From assembly GCF_024171485.1 (NCBI RefSeq), contig NZ_JALJZX010000004.1, positions 1 through 64,000 of the forward strand: DNA of 64,000 nt, written 5' to 3'. The notes below the pieces were generated by a model, which worked only from the letters and a program-made list of their open reading frames with translations, made no database searches and had not been told where the DNA came from. The number at the start of each line of letters is the position of its first letter. Position 1 is the stretch's first letter. The DNA is from Chryseobacterium sp. HSC-36S06. GTDB lineage: Bacteria; Bacteroidota; Bacteroidia; Flavobacteriales; Weeksellaceae. This document shows, piece after piece, positions 44,131 through 53,143 of this stretch. A program made the translations under genes and the position numbers.

Positions 44131-45003
44131 CTATTTGATGGCATGAAACCTTTTAATGGATGTGGGTCTGAAAACATACTTGGCTGTTACCGTTTTGGGC
44201 GCATCCACATCAAGCTGATACCAAGGTGAAATTTCGGGATTCGCCGTGTTTTTGAGGACATGAATATCCTGCGCAGGCATGAAGCTCTCTGCCAACAGAT
44301 ACAGCCTTTTTCCCACCGTATTTGTCGCCATTCCAACGATGATTACTGAATGTCCCGGACTTCCGGGTTTTATGATGAAATCACCCGTTCTGATGTTAGA
44401 ATTTTCCGTAACAGCAACCGATTCACGGTCCAGTGATATGGTTCCGGCATAGCGGAAAATTATGTTCAGATACTCCCGAAATGCTGAATACGAATCGTCG
44501 GTAATTCCCGAATCATAGAAACTTACTTTTTTGTTTACTTCTCTTGTTCTGATTCCTTTTCTGTAATCATTCCAGGCAAAAAACTGTCCGCTGGTGAATT
44601 CGAACCCGATTTCATCAAAGCGTTTTTGAGTCCAGAGATATTCTGAATACAGGCGCATCCATGCATCTGCACATTGCTGCAGATCCTTATCACCTACATC
44701 AATTTTAAGCAGGGCAACGTGCTTGTTTTGGCTATCAACAGGAACTTTCCGGTAATCACGAACGGGAAAATTCGGCGGATGCAATGGGAAGTTTACCAAA
44801 TATTCACCGAAGCTGCCGGGCGTCTCCTTCATCCAGAAAAATCCCTGCGGCGGAGTAAAACGGGTAACAACCTTAGATTTTTCCGGATCTATAATCAGCG
44901 GTTCAGTGCTTTCGGTAACCTGTGAAAAGACAGGTTGAAAACAGAGTGTCGCAACAAAAAATACAATATGGTATAATTTTAGCAAAGGCTGATATTTACT
45001 CAA
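44131..45003 (-). CDS. DUF4846 family protein
   Basis: A 290-residue protein with an N-terminal signal (1-27) and the DUF4846 pattern: GSFGEYLVNFPLHPP, CADAWMRLYSEYLWTQKRFDEIGFEFTSG and FIIKPGSPGHSVIIVGMATN. Function not established; an exported, possibly hydrolase-like (NlpC-like) fold is suggested by GHSVIIV near residue 220. It is convergent with YceI and divergent from the large protein at 45082. Confidence 0.82.
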   Translation of the reverse strand: MSKYQPLLKLYHIVFFVATLCFQPVFSQVTESTEPLIIDPEKSKVVTRFTPPQGFFWMKETPGSFGEYLVNFPLHPPNFPVRDYRKVPVDSQNKHVALLKIDVGDKDLQQCADAWMRLYSEYLWTQKRFDEIGFEFTSGQFFAWNDYRKGIRTREVNKKVSFYDSGITDDSYSAFREYLNIIFRYAGTISLDRESVAVTENSNIRTGDFIIKPGSPGHSVIIVGMATNTVGKRLYLLAESFMPAQDIHVLKNTANPEISPWYQLDVDAPKTVTAKYVFRPTSIKRFHAIK

Positions 45004-45081
45004 AATTAATTATTATTCTCAAATAAATGATAATTAAAAGAGTTTAGAAAAAACATCATTATATTTGAGCGTTACATTGCG

Positions 45082-47898
45082 ATGAATAGAATTTTATGGG
45101 GCTTTTTACTGATCTTAAATTATGTTGCGGTTTCTGCGCAGCAGGACAGCATTTACATTGACGCCGAAATTAGGGCCAACAACAGACAGATTTCTGTAAC
45201 CCAGGAAATAATTTATACCAATAACTCAGCGATCGGTCAGGATACAATCAAACTTCTGAACTGGACTGCAGCTTACAAAAACCGAAATACTCCGCTCGCC
45301 AAAAGAAAACTGGAAGACCGGAAAAATGATCTTCATTTTGCTAAAGCGAAAGACCTGGGAAACATTGAAAATCTGCAGATTAAAATTGGGAATCTGGACG
45401 CTGTAGAACCTCACGCTTTTTCTGAAAATATTTTCCTCCCACTTTCTAAAAGTTTAAAGTCCGGTGAAAAGATAAAAATATCGCTCCAATACCTTATCAA
45501 TCTGCCTTCGCCAAAATTCACAGGTTACGGAAGTGACGGCAAAAAATGGATGCTGAAATACTTTTTCATTGTTCCCGACGGCTTTGAAGAACCGTCAAAA
45601 AAAGAAAGGTTTTATCTGGACATCGAAGAAAACCAAAGTCCTGGGCTTTACTGGAAAGTAAACCTTAATATTCCGCCTAACTATTCGTCGCAAAGTAATC
45701 TGAAAGAAATTCAGCCCAATTACTTTGAGGGCATACTTAAAAACGATCCCGAATTCTTAATCTCCGAGAATCATTTCCCCAAAATTACAGCCCAGGTCGA
45801 CGGTGAAACCACAGCAATCGATTTCGGGTATAATCTGTCGGAAACCGAGAAACAGAATCTTGAGTTCTACCTTCCGCTACATTTAAACTTTATTAAAAGC
45901 AAAACCGGATTTCTCCCGCAGAAAATTTTCGTCACCGAAAAATTCAGAGACAGCGAGAATTTTAGCGGTATCAGCGATCTTAAATTCTGGAAATTTAAAT
46001 ATCAACTCTTCAATGACGCCGAGAAAAGTGATCTGAATTATTTCAGCATCCTCTCAAAAAAAAGTATAGAACAGGCAACCATCTTCGAAAAAAGCAAGGA
46101 TCACTGGCTCACGAACGGCCTGAAAACCTATCTGGAAATCGAATACATCAACCGCTATTATAAAGAAACGAAACTGCTGGGCGATCTTCCGGAAAACATC
46201 AATATTTTTGGATTTAAACCCCTTAAACTCTTTTATGCGTCAGACTTAAAACTTGCGGAGCGCTACGGCCTAACATACCAGTATATCATGAACCAAAATC
46301 TGGATCAGCGGATAGCAGAGCCTTATGAAAACATGAGTAATTTTAACGCCAATGCGATAAGTCATTTTGAGACGGGAAGCCTGTTTTCTTTTATCGCAGA
46401 AAAAATGGGCAAGGAAAAGTTTGATGATTTTATTAAAGACTATCTCCTCAAAAATTCCGGGAACCAGATCGATCAAAAGGATTTTCTGGATCATTTGAGC
46501 CTGGAATCCGGTTATTCTTCGGATTTCTTTGATCCCTTTATCCAGAAAAAAAACCGTGTAAATTTTAAACTGAAAAGATACGCGAAGACAGATGATGAGT
46601 TTCAGGTTAAAATTTCTAAAAACACCGATCTGAATATTCCTTTCAAGATCGAAACCGAAACAGAAACCGGTGAAATAAAGGAATTTTGGTTTGATACGGA
46701 TGATTCGAAAGACGCCAAAATTTATAATATTCCGCAATCCAACGCCGAAAAAATTGTGGTCAACAGCAAATATATATTTCCTGAAAACAATTTCCGCGAC
46801 AATTACCGGTACACCAAAGGTCTGTTTGCAAACACCAAAAAGATCAAATTAAAGCTGTTTAAAGATATACCAAACCCTGAGTTTAATGAAATTTACCTGA
46901 ATCCCAGACTCAACTTCAATGCCTACGATAAAGTTCTGGTAGGTTTAAATTTCAGAAATACGTCGTTCTTTGAGCGTAAATTTAATTATTCTTTCACGCC
47001 TTATTTCAGTTCGGGAACAGGAAAACTGACTGGATCAGGAGGTCTCGCCTACTCTTTTCAGCCCGCGGACAGTTTTTACAGAAGTCTTGATTTGGGGATT
47101 TCCGGGTCTTATTTCCATTATGATTATGATCTTACGTACCGTAAGTTTTCTGCCTTTGCAAGTTTTAATTTCACAAAGAATCCGAGAAGCGATGTTGGCA
47201 GAAGTTTAGCTTTGTCTTACAATTTTTTTGATAAAGATGTGAATCCAAAAATGTCGCAGACTGAGTACGCCAAATATAACCTCTGGAACCTTGGTTATGG
47301 CTACGCAGACCGGCGGATTATTCACGAAAAATCTTTCAGCACCAACCTTCAGTGGATGGAGGATTTCCAGAAGATTTCGGCAGAAGCGTTTTACCGCTGG
47401 GAATATGCGCAGGATAAAAAGGTAAGTTTCAGGTTTTTTGGCGGATACTTTATCACGAATAAGACGAAAAACGACCTTTTCGACTATGGAATTTCAAGGG
47501 TTTCAAATTATGCTTTTTCGTACGGGCTTTTGGGCCAGAGTGCGACCACGGGACTTTTGTCTCAACAGCTTATTCTTGCAGAAGGTGGCTTTAAATCTTA
47601 CGTCGGAAAATCTGCCAATCAATGGATAACTTCTGTGAACATTGATTCCCATGTATGGCGTTGGTTTAATATCTACGCCGATGCAGGCGTCTATAAAAAC
47701 AGGTCACTGGACCCGAAATTCATTTGGGATTCTGGCGTAAAAGTAAAAGTAATCCCTGATTTTCTGGAGGTTTATTTCCCAATCCAGAGCTCACTCGGTT
47801 TTGAACCTTCCTTTAAAGATTACGGAAGCAGAATCCGTTTTACATTGGTACTTAATTTCAATGCGGTTACGAATTATTTCCGGAGAGGATGGTTTTAG
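45082..47898 (+). CDS. M1-peptidase-like protein fused to an outer-membrane beta-barrel
   Basis: A 938-residue exported protein (signal 1-19, ending SAQ). Residues 25-500 follow the M1 aminopeptidase plan, with a KDHWLTNGLKTYLEIEYINR segment (about 341) where active enzymes have WLSEGxATY. The zinc site is lost: there is no HExxH upstream, and the third ligand glutamate is replaced by asparagine. From about 590 the chain is rich in alternating aromatic strands and ends in NYFRRGWF, as expected for an outer-membrane barrel. It is likely a surface-facing non-catalytic protein. The ATG lies 79 bp from the divergent DUF4846 gene. Confidence 0.75.
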   Translation: MNRILWGFLLILNYVAVSAQQDSIYIDAEIRANNRQISVTQEIIYTNNSAIGQDTIKLLNWTAAYKNRNTPLAKRKLEDRKNDLHFAKAKDLGNIENLQIKIGNLDAVEPHAFSENIFLPLSKSLKSGEKIKISLQYLINLPSPKFTGYGSDGKKWMLKYFFIVPDGFEEPSKKERFYLDIEENQSPGLYWKVNLNIPPNYSSQSNLKEIQPNYFEGILKNDPEFLISENHFPKITAQVDGETTAIDFGYNLSETEKQNLEFYLPLHLNFIKSKTGFLPQKIFVTEKFRDSENFSGISDLKFWKFKYQLFNDAEKSDLNYFSILSKKSIEQATIFEKSKDHWLTNGLKTYLEIEYINRYYKETKLLGDLPENINIFGFKPLKLFYASDLKLAERYGLTYQYIMNQNLDQRIAEPYENMSNFNANAISHFETGSLFSFIAEKMGKEKFDDFIKDYLLKNSGNQIDQKDFLDHLSLESGYSSDFFDPFIQKKNRVNFKLKRYAKTDDEFQVKISKNTDLNIPFKIETETETGEIKEFWFDTDDSKDAKIYNIPQSNAEKIVVNSKYIFPENNFRDNYRYTKGLFANTKKIKLKLFKDIPNPEFNEIYLNPRLNFNAYDKVLVGLNFRNTSFFERKFNYSFTPYFSSGTGKLTGSGGLAYSFQPADSFYRSLDLGISGSYFHYDYDLTYRKFSAFASFNFTKNPRSDVGRSLALSYNFFDKDVNPKMSQTEYAKYNLWNLGYGYADRRIIHEKSFSTNLQWMEDFQKISAEAFYRWEYAQDKKVSFRFFGGYFITNKTKNDLFDYGISRVSNYAFSYGLLGQSATTGLLSQQLILAEGGFKSYVGKSANQWITSVNIDSHVWRWFNIYADAGVYKNRSLDPKFIWDSGVKVKVIPDFLEVYFPIQSSLGFEPSFKDYGSRIRFTLVLNFNAVTNYFRRGWF

Positions 47899-47899
47899 T

Positions 47900-47975
47900 G
47901 GGGCTTGCATGCTGGGTGTGGGATGTTGGGTGTGGGATGGCCGATGTGACATGGCTGTTGGGTGTTGGGCAACGA
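47900..47975. repeat. GGTGTTG-type simple repeat
   Basis: Between the stop and the terminator the sequence cycles through GGGTGTGGGATGTTGGGTGT-like units. The same kind of tract occurs at 31027-31050 (inside the primase gene) and 31738-31770. Confidence 0.5.
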
Positions 47976-47990
47976 TAATAGAAAATAAAA

Positions 47991-48010
47991 AAGCCGCTAA
48001 AAAGCGGCTT
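47991..48010. terminator. Terminator between convergent genes
   Basis: AAGCCGCT and AGCGGCTT pair perfectly around AAAA, with A/T runs on both sides. Confidence 0.75.
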
Positions 48011-48031
48011 CAGTTTTATGACTAATAAAAA

Positions 48032-48832
48032 TTAGTTTTTGATTACTTTTCTGCTCACTTTTGCAGATCCGTTGTCAACAGTTACAATATAATTTCCTTT
48101 TGCCATTGAAGAGGTATTAATTGTCTGTCCGTTATCAACTCTGTTAGAGCTTACCAAACGTCCGTCTGCTGTATAAATGTTTACAGTAGCTTTTCCTGGA
48201 AGGATCAAACGAAGTTCGTTTCCTACTACCGTATTCATTTTAACTGACTTGTCGAATGCAGAAACATCTGTAACTGCAAGAAGTCCCTGTACCAATTGTA
48301 CATCATCAACGTAAGAAGAACCACTACCATAAGATCTAAAAGCAACATCTATACTTGCAGCTGAAGGATGAGAAGTAAATACTACTGTATGCTGAGTCCA
48401 TGCAGTTGGAGCGATTGGTAAATATCCGTTGTTTGATCTTAATGGGTCATCATTAGCCGTTGCAGAATTATAAACCGGAGTTCCAGTTGTATCTTTCATA
48501 ACACTCCACAATCTGAAAATATTATTTTGAGTAGTACCTTCTGGTCTAGCAGTAGACGCTTTGTACCAAAATGTAAGTGTATACTGAGTACTTCCTGCAA
48601 TTGCAACATTTTGATAAAAACCTGTAGTAGCAGCAGGAAGTTCGTAAGCCGCTAATTTTAAACCGCTATGTGGATTAGTAGTTAAAATTGCAGGAGCAGT
48701 ATAACCACTTCCGGTACCAGCTGCCCAGGAAGTTAAGTCGCTTTCAAAACCAGGGTTTTGCACTAAATTCGTTTGGGCAAACATGATTGTTGTAGCCGAA
48801 ACTAAACCTAAAATTGTAAAGATTTTTTTCAT
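48032..48832 (-). CDS. T9SS-sorted secreted protein with a carbohydrate-binding-like domain
   Basis: A 266-residue cargo protein of the type IX secretion system. Signal peptide 1-19; a jelly-roll domain (20-175) of the CBM4/9-like type (NLVQNPGFESDLTSWAAGTG, GFYQNVAIAGSTQYTLTFWYKAS); and a C-terminal sorting domain of about 75 residues (VNIYTADGRLVSSNRV, SMAKGNYIVTVDNG, SRKVIKN). It should be exported across the outer membrane and attached to or released from the surface. The ligand is unknown. Terminators flank it, so it is transcribed alone. Confidence 0.88.
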   Translation of the reverse strand: MKKIFTILGLVSATTIMFAQTNLVQNPGFESDLTSWAAGTGSGYTAPAILTTNPHSGLKLAAYELPAATTGFYQNVAIAGSTQYTLTFWYKASTARPEGTTQNNIFRLWSVMKDTTGTPVYNSATANDDPLRSNNGYLPIAPTAWTQHTVVFTSHPSAASIDVAFRSYGSGSSYVDDVQLVQGLLAVTDVSAFDKSVKMNTVVGNELRLILPGKATVNIYTADGRLVSSNRVDNGQTINTSSMAKGNYIVTVDNGSAKVSRKVIKN

Positions 48833-48884
48833 TGTAATTGATTTTAATTATATTCTTTTTAAAGGACTGTAAATTTACAAAAAA

Positions 48885-48908
48885 AATACTTCTCAGAAGA
48901 GAAGTATT
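48885..48908. terminator. Terminator
   Basis: AATACTTCT and AGAAGTATT pair perfectly around six bases, after an A-rich run. On the minus strand it ends the gene at 48935. Confidence 0.7.
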
Positions 48909-48934
48909 CAATGTTTAACAATTATTTAAAACTG

Positions 48935-49693
48935 TTATTTTTTGATAATTTTCTGTGAAACTGCTTTACCGTTCACCATACCTGTTACGATATAAGTTCC
49001 TTTTGCTAAAGAAGTTACATCCAGTGAAGTATTTTCGTTTACAGAAGCAGATTTTACTACCTGTCCGTTCATTGAAACGATTTGTACATCAGCTTTGGCA
49101 GCGAAAAGAATATTGTTAGAAACAACAGTGTTTTTTACAAGATTAGCTTTTGTTGCGTTTACGTCGCCAACTGCCTGTGTTGGTGCCACCACAACGATAT
49201 CATCGATGAAAAATCTACTGTTTCCACCATTACCCGAAAATACCAACTTACTGTTTGCCGTACCTGCTGTAATATCGACTGTATATTCATTGAAAGCACC
49301 TTTTACTAAAGTTACAGAACTCACACTTAATGAACCTCCTCCTGTAATAGCTACATTTAAAACTAACTTTTCAGAACTTCCATTCCAAGCCCCTGCTCTA
49401 AAAGTCAATGTTGCAACTCCATTTAGTAAAGATAGTGCTGGAGTTGTTACTGATCCTGCGCTACTCCCAGACCCAGCTTTTATTGCTTGATTTGCGCCAC
49501 CTGCTGATACAAATGCCCAACCAGCTGTACCATAAGAAGCAGGAATTGTAGCCGTAGCAATTGAACCACTCCATAAACCGTCATTCCCTCCTGTCCCATT
49601 CACATCATCGAATGTAGCACTAAAGATTGTAGCTTGTGCGTTTACCGTTACAGCTAAAACAACTGCTGCAACTAAAGAATAAAATTTCTTCAT
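48935..49693 (-). CDS. T9SS-sorted secreted protein
   Basis: A 252-residue cargo protein with a signal peptide (1-19), a beta-sandwich middle (20-170) resembling cleaved-adhesin/choice-of-anchor domains (FSATFDDVNGTGGNDGLWSG ... SRFFIDDIVVV) and a C-terminal type IX sorting domain (VQIVSMNGQVVKSASV, LAKGTYIVTGMVNG, SQKIIKK). It is a neighbour of, but not closely related to, the other sorted protein. Its composition (Gly, Ala, Thr, Val) is typical of surface proteins. Confidence 0.87.
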   Translation of the reverse strand: MKKFYSLVAAVVLAVTVNAQATIFSATFDDVNGTGGNDGLWSGSIATATIPASYGTAGWAFVSAGGANQAIKAGSGSSAGSVTTPALSLLNGVATLTFRAGAWNGSSEKLVLNVAITGGGSLSVSSVTLVKGAFNEYTVDITAGTANSKLVFSGNGGNSRFFIDDIVVVAPTQAVGDVNATKANLVKNTVVSNNILFAAKADVQIVSMNGQVVKSASVNENTSLDVTSLAKGTYIVTGMVNGKAVSQKIIKK

Positions 49694-49846
49694 TTTTTAA
49701 AAAATTTAATAATTAATAATTTAGACAGCAAAAATACGATGTTTTTTGCTAATATCATAATTTTAAGATTAATTTACTGTTAAATATATAACTGTAATAT
49801 CGGTAACACTTTTTCGTTATTTTTACACACATTTTCTCGCTTCGTT

Positions 49847-52800
49847 TTGGCTAAAAAAATATTCTTTTTCATCCTGATTTTCCATGCATTACCATTCTTT
49901 GATGCCCAGATTTTCACGTGGAAAAATCCTAATCTCAAAGAGGATTCTACCAAGAAAGATTCAATTCTTGCCGCTAAAATCGATAAAGATGTTTTCTCCA
50001 GAGACACTCTTGATTTCATAAGAACCCAGAATAAAATTATCGTCGACGAAGGTGTTCTTGTGAAAAATACACGTTCACAAATCCTCGGTGACCTTAATTC
50101 CAAAGGCTCGATCATCCGCGGAATTACCTTTGGGAACAACCAGGGACAAAGTGTTCAAAGCTCCATGGATCTTCAGATCTCGGGGAAACTGTCTAAAGAC
50201 GTATCGGTTCTCGCTTCGATTTCCGATCACAATCTTCCTATTCAGGCTGACGGTTACACGCAAACTCTGGAAGAATTTGACAAAATTTACATGCAGCTCA
50301 ATATTAAAGATAAGTCGGTTCTGCGTGCAGGTCATTTAGATTTGCTCGATGCGAACACCTATTTCGGCAGATTTCAGCGCAGAAGCATGGGAATGCAGTT
50401 TGAAACCAGTTTCGGAAACAAAAACAAAACATTTGTGGATGTTTCGGCCGGTGTTGCAAGAAGTGAATTTCACCGCATCCGTTTTCAGGGTGTGGAGGGA
50501 AACCAGGGACCTTACCGACTTACCGGCAAAAACGGCGAGCAGTTTATTACCATCATTTCAGGTTCTGAACAGGTGTTTATCGACGGGATTTTAATGAAGC
50601 GCGGCGAAAATCAGGATTATGTCATTAATTATAACACGGGCGAAATTACTTTCACCAGTTTCAGACCGATTTTTAAACAGAATTTTATTACCATTTCCTA
50701 CAATTACACGAACAGAAATTACACGCGATTTTTGGTAACGGGCGGAATCCGGCATGAAAGGGAAAAAGCGCGGTACGGTTTCAACTGGTTTACGGAAAAC
50801 GATAATAAAAACGCACCGCTTTCCCTCAATTTAAGCAAGGAGGATCAGCAGATTCTAGCAGATGCCGGCAACAATCCAGATTTGATGTATGCGCCATCCG
50901 GAACGGTGACCGATTATGATGTGAATAAAATTCTGTATCAATTAATCCAAAACCCGAACGGGAATTATTATGAATTTTCCACCGATCAGAACGAAATTCT
51001 TTATCAGGTTGCATTCACCTATTTTGGTCAGAATCTCGGCGATTACCGAATCAAGCAAACCACTAACAACGGGCGCGTTTTCGAATATGTAGGAACCAAT
51101 ATGGGTGAATACAAAGCGGTAAGAAAATTACCTTCACCACAGAAAACACAGGTTTTTTCGGCCAATTCTGAATTTTTGCTGAAGGACGGAAAGATCGGTG
51201 CCGATGTTTCGCTGAGTAATTTTGACGTGAATCTGTTTTCATCGAAAGATGCCAGTCAAAATATTGGGTATGCGGGAAGGATTTTCGGAAATAAAACCTT
51301 CAGCAGAAACAACTGGAAAGGAACGCCGAGTTTTGAATACCAGCATATCAATTCGCGGTTCCATATTCTGGACAGAATTAATGATGTAGAGTTTTCACGT
51401 GATTTCAATTTGGCGCAGGAATTCAACCAGATCACGCAAAACCGTTTTATTTTCAGCTTTTTGAATCAATGGAACAATTCCTCCTTTTTAAATTATAAAA
51501 TCAATTATCTGGACGAGAAAAATTCTTACACAGGAACTAAAAACGATCTGGATTTTGGCTGGATTAAAGGGAAATTCAACACCAAAGGAAACTTCTCCTA
51601 CCTCGATACGAAAGCGGTTTTTCAGGATACGAAGTTTGTAAGAAGCGGAATAATTTCTGAATATTCTACCGAAAAAGGAAGCTGGGCGATTGGCGGAAGT
51701 ATGGAGCATAACGTGAAAAACTTCAATGAAACCAATCAGCTTGATGTGACAAGTTTCAGCTGGAAAGAAGTTTTCATTCAGAAAAAAATCAGTGATTCTG
51801 CACGCACAAAACTGCTCACAAGAATGTATTTCCGTGATAACGATTCCGTTCGTAATAATTCTTTGGAAAACATGAACCATATTTTGGGAATTATGGCAGA
51901 AAGCCAAATCATTAAAACCGAGAAAACCACTTTAAACGCGCTGATTCATTACCGGAAATTTTATTATCAGAATCAGGAAGTGTCTGCCAATCTGAATCAG
52001 GATTTCGTGGTCGGAAATATTCTTTACAACCAGCAGCTTTTCAGAAACGGAATGCGTTTACAGGCTTTTTATGAACTTGGAAACGGACAGGAAGCGCAAA
52101 GGGAATTTCAATACATTAAAGTGACCGACGGGCAGGGCGTTTACAAATGGACCGATTATAACGGTGACGGAATACAGCAGCTTGATGAATTTGAAATCGC
52201 TGAATATGCAGATTTGGCGCAATACGTCAGGGTTTATACGAATACGGTAAATTATATTCCGTCGAATAAAAACAAAATGCAGCTGGCATTATTTGTAAAT
52301 CCATCAGTTGTTTTCAACTCTGAAAATCAGTTTCTAAAGCGCTGGAATTTTAATATTTCATTGAATTCCCAGAATTCATTTTACAAAAGAGAAAGGGTTT
52401 TGGTATTGAATCCCTTTGAAAAAAATGAAGACCAAATTCTAAAAAATCAGAACTTCCTGGCTTCAGCACAGTTTAATCCTACAGAAAAATCGGGCTGGAA
52501 CGGGAATTACCGTTTTATTGCGAATGACAATTTAATCAATGCCAATTTTAGTAATGAAGAGCGTTCGCAGACGTCCAATTTCCTGAATTTAGGGTATTGG
52601 TTCAGCAAAGATTTTCGCGTTGACTGGGAAAATTCGCTTCACCATATTGAAAACGCGTCGCAGCTTTTCAGTTCGCGGGATTATGTTCTGAATAATTTCG
52701 AAACCAAACCGAAAGCGACTTATAAATTCACGGAAGCCATTCAGGCAGAACTTTCTTCAGCTTTAAGACAGAAAAAAAGAATGGATGGTGAAGAATTCCT

Positions 52801-53080
52801 GAAAACCTTCGACCTTACCGGAAGTCTGCAGTGGGAAAGAAGAAAAACTTCGGTACGTGGCAGTTTTTCATTCATCAATAATAACTTTTCCGGAAATAAT
52901 TTTTCGATTGTCGGCAACCAGATGCTCGATGGTTTGAAGCCTGGAAAAAATCAAGTGTGGTCGGTATTTTTACAGCAATCCATCAATTCATTCATTCAAC
53001 TGAATATGAGCTACGAAGGCAGAAATTCGGGAGATAGAACCATTCACATCGGATCGATGCAGGTGAAGGCAAGCTTTTAA
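49847..53080 (+). CDS. Large outer-membrane protein, function unknown
   Basis: A 1077-residue exported protein starting at TTG 49847 (MAKKIFFFILIFHALPFFDAQ, signal to about 20). The chain is mostly amphipathic beta strands, with internal segments such as RGITFGNNQGQSVQSSMDLQ, DYVINYNTGEITFTSFRPI and GRFQRRSMGMQF that recall SprA-type and related gliding/secretion outer-membrane proteins, though it is less than half the length of SprA. DYNGDGIQQLDEF near residue 769 is an EF-hand-like calcium loop. It ends in a strand (MQVKASF) as barrels do. No neighbour clarifies its role. Confidence 0.72.
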   Translation: MAKKIFFFILIFHALPFFDAQIFTWKNPNLKEDSTKKDSILAAKIDKDVFSRDTLDFIRTQNKIIVDEGVLVKNTRSQILGDLNSKGSIIRGITFGNNQGQSVQSSMDLQISGKLSKDVSVLASISDHNLPIQADGYTQTLEEFDKIYMQLNIKDKSVLRAGHLDLLDANTYFGRFQRRSMGMQFETSFGNKNKTFVDVSAGVARSEFHRIRFQGVEGNQGPYRLTGKNGEQFITIISGSEQVFIDGILMKRGENQDYVINYNTGEITFTSFRPIFKQNFITISYNYTNRNYTRFLVTGGIRHEREKARYGFNWFTENDNKNAPLSLNLSKEDQQILADAGNNPDLMYAPSGTVTDYDVNKILYQLIQNPNGNYYEFSTDQNEILYQVAFTYFGQNLGDYRIKQTTNNGRVFEYVGTNMGEYKAVRKLPSPQKTQVFSANSEFLLKDGKIGADVSLSNFDVNLFSSKDASQNIGYAGRIFGNKTFSRNNWKGTPSFEYQHINSRFHILDRINDVEFSRDFNLAQEFNQITQNRFIFSFLNQWNNSSFLNYKINYLDEKNSYTGTKNDLDFGWIKGKFNTKGNFSYLDTKAVFQDTKFVRSGIISEYSTEKGSWAIGGSMEHNVKNFNETNQLDVTSFSWKEVFIQKKISDSARTKLLTRMYFRDNDSVRNNSLENMNHILGIMAESQIIKTEKTTLNALIHYRKFYYQNQEVSANLNQDFVVGNILYNQQLFRNGMRLQAFYELGNGQEAQREFQYIKVTDGQGVYKWTDYNGDGIQQLDEFEIAEYADLAQYVRVYTNTVNYIPSNKNKMQLALFVNPSVVFNSENQFLKRWNFNISLNSQNSFYKRERVLVLNPFEKNEDQILKNQNFLASAQFNPTEKSGWNGNYRFIANDNLINANFSNEERSQTSNFLNLGYWFSKDFRVDWENSLHHIENASQLFSSRDYVLNNFETKPKATYKFTEAIQAELSSALRQKKRMDGEEFLKTFDLTGSLQWERRKTSVRGSFSFINNNFSGNNFSIVGNQMLDGLKPGKNQVWSVFLQQSINSFIQLNMSYEGRNSGDRTIHIGSMQVKASF

Positions 53081-53143
53081 AGATGATGGTAATTTTAAAA
53101 AATTGTGCGTTGGATGATCAACCCGATCTTCTATTGCTGCTAT

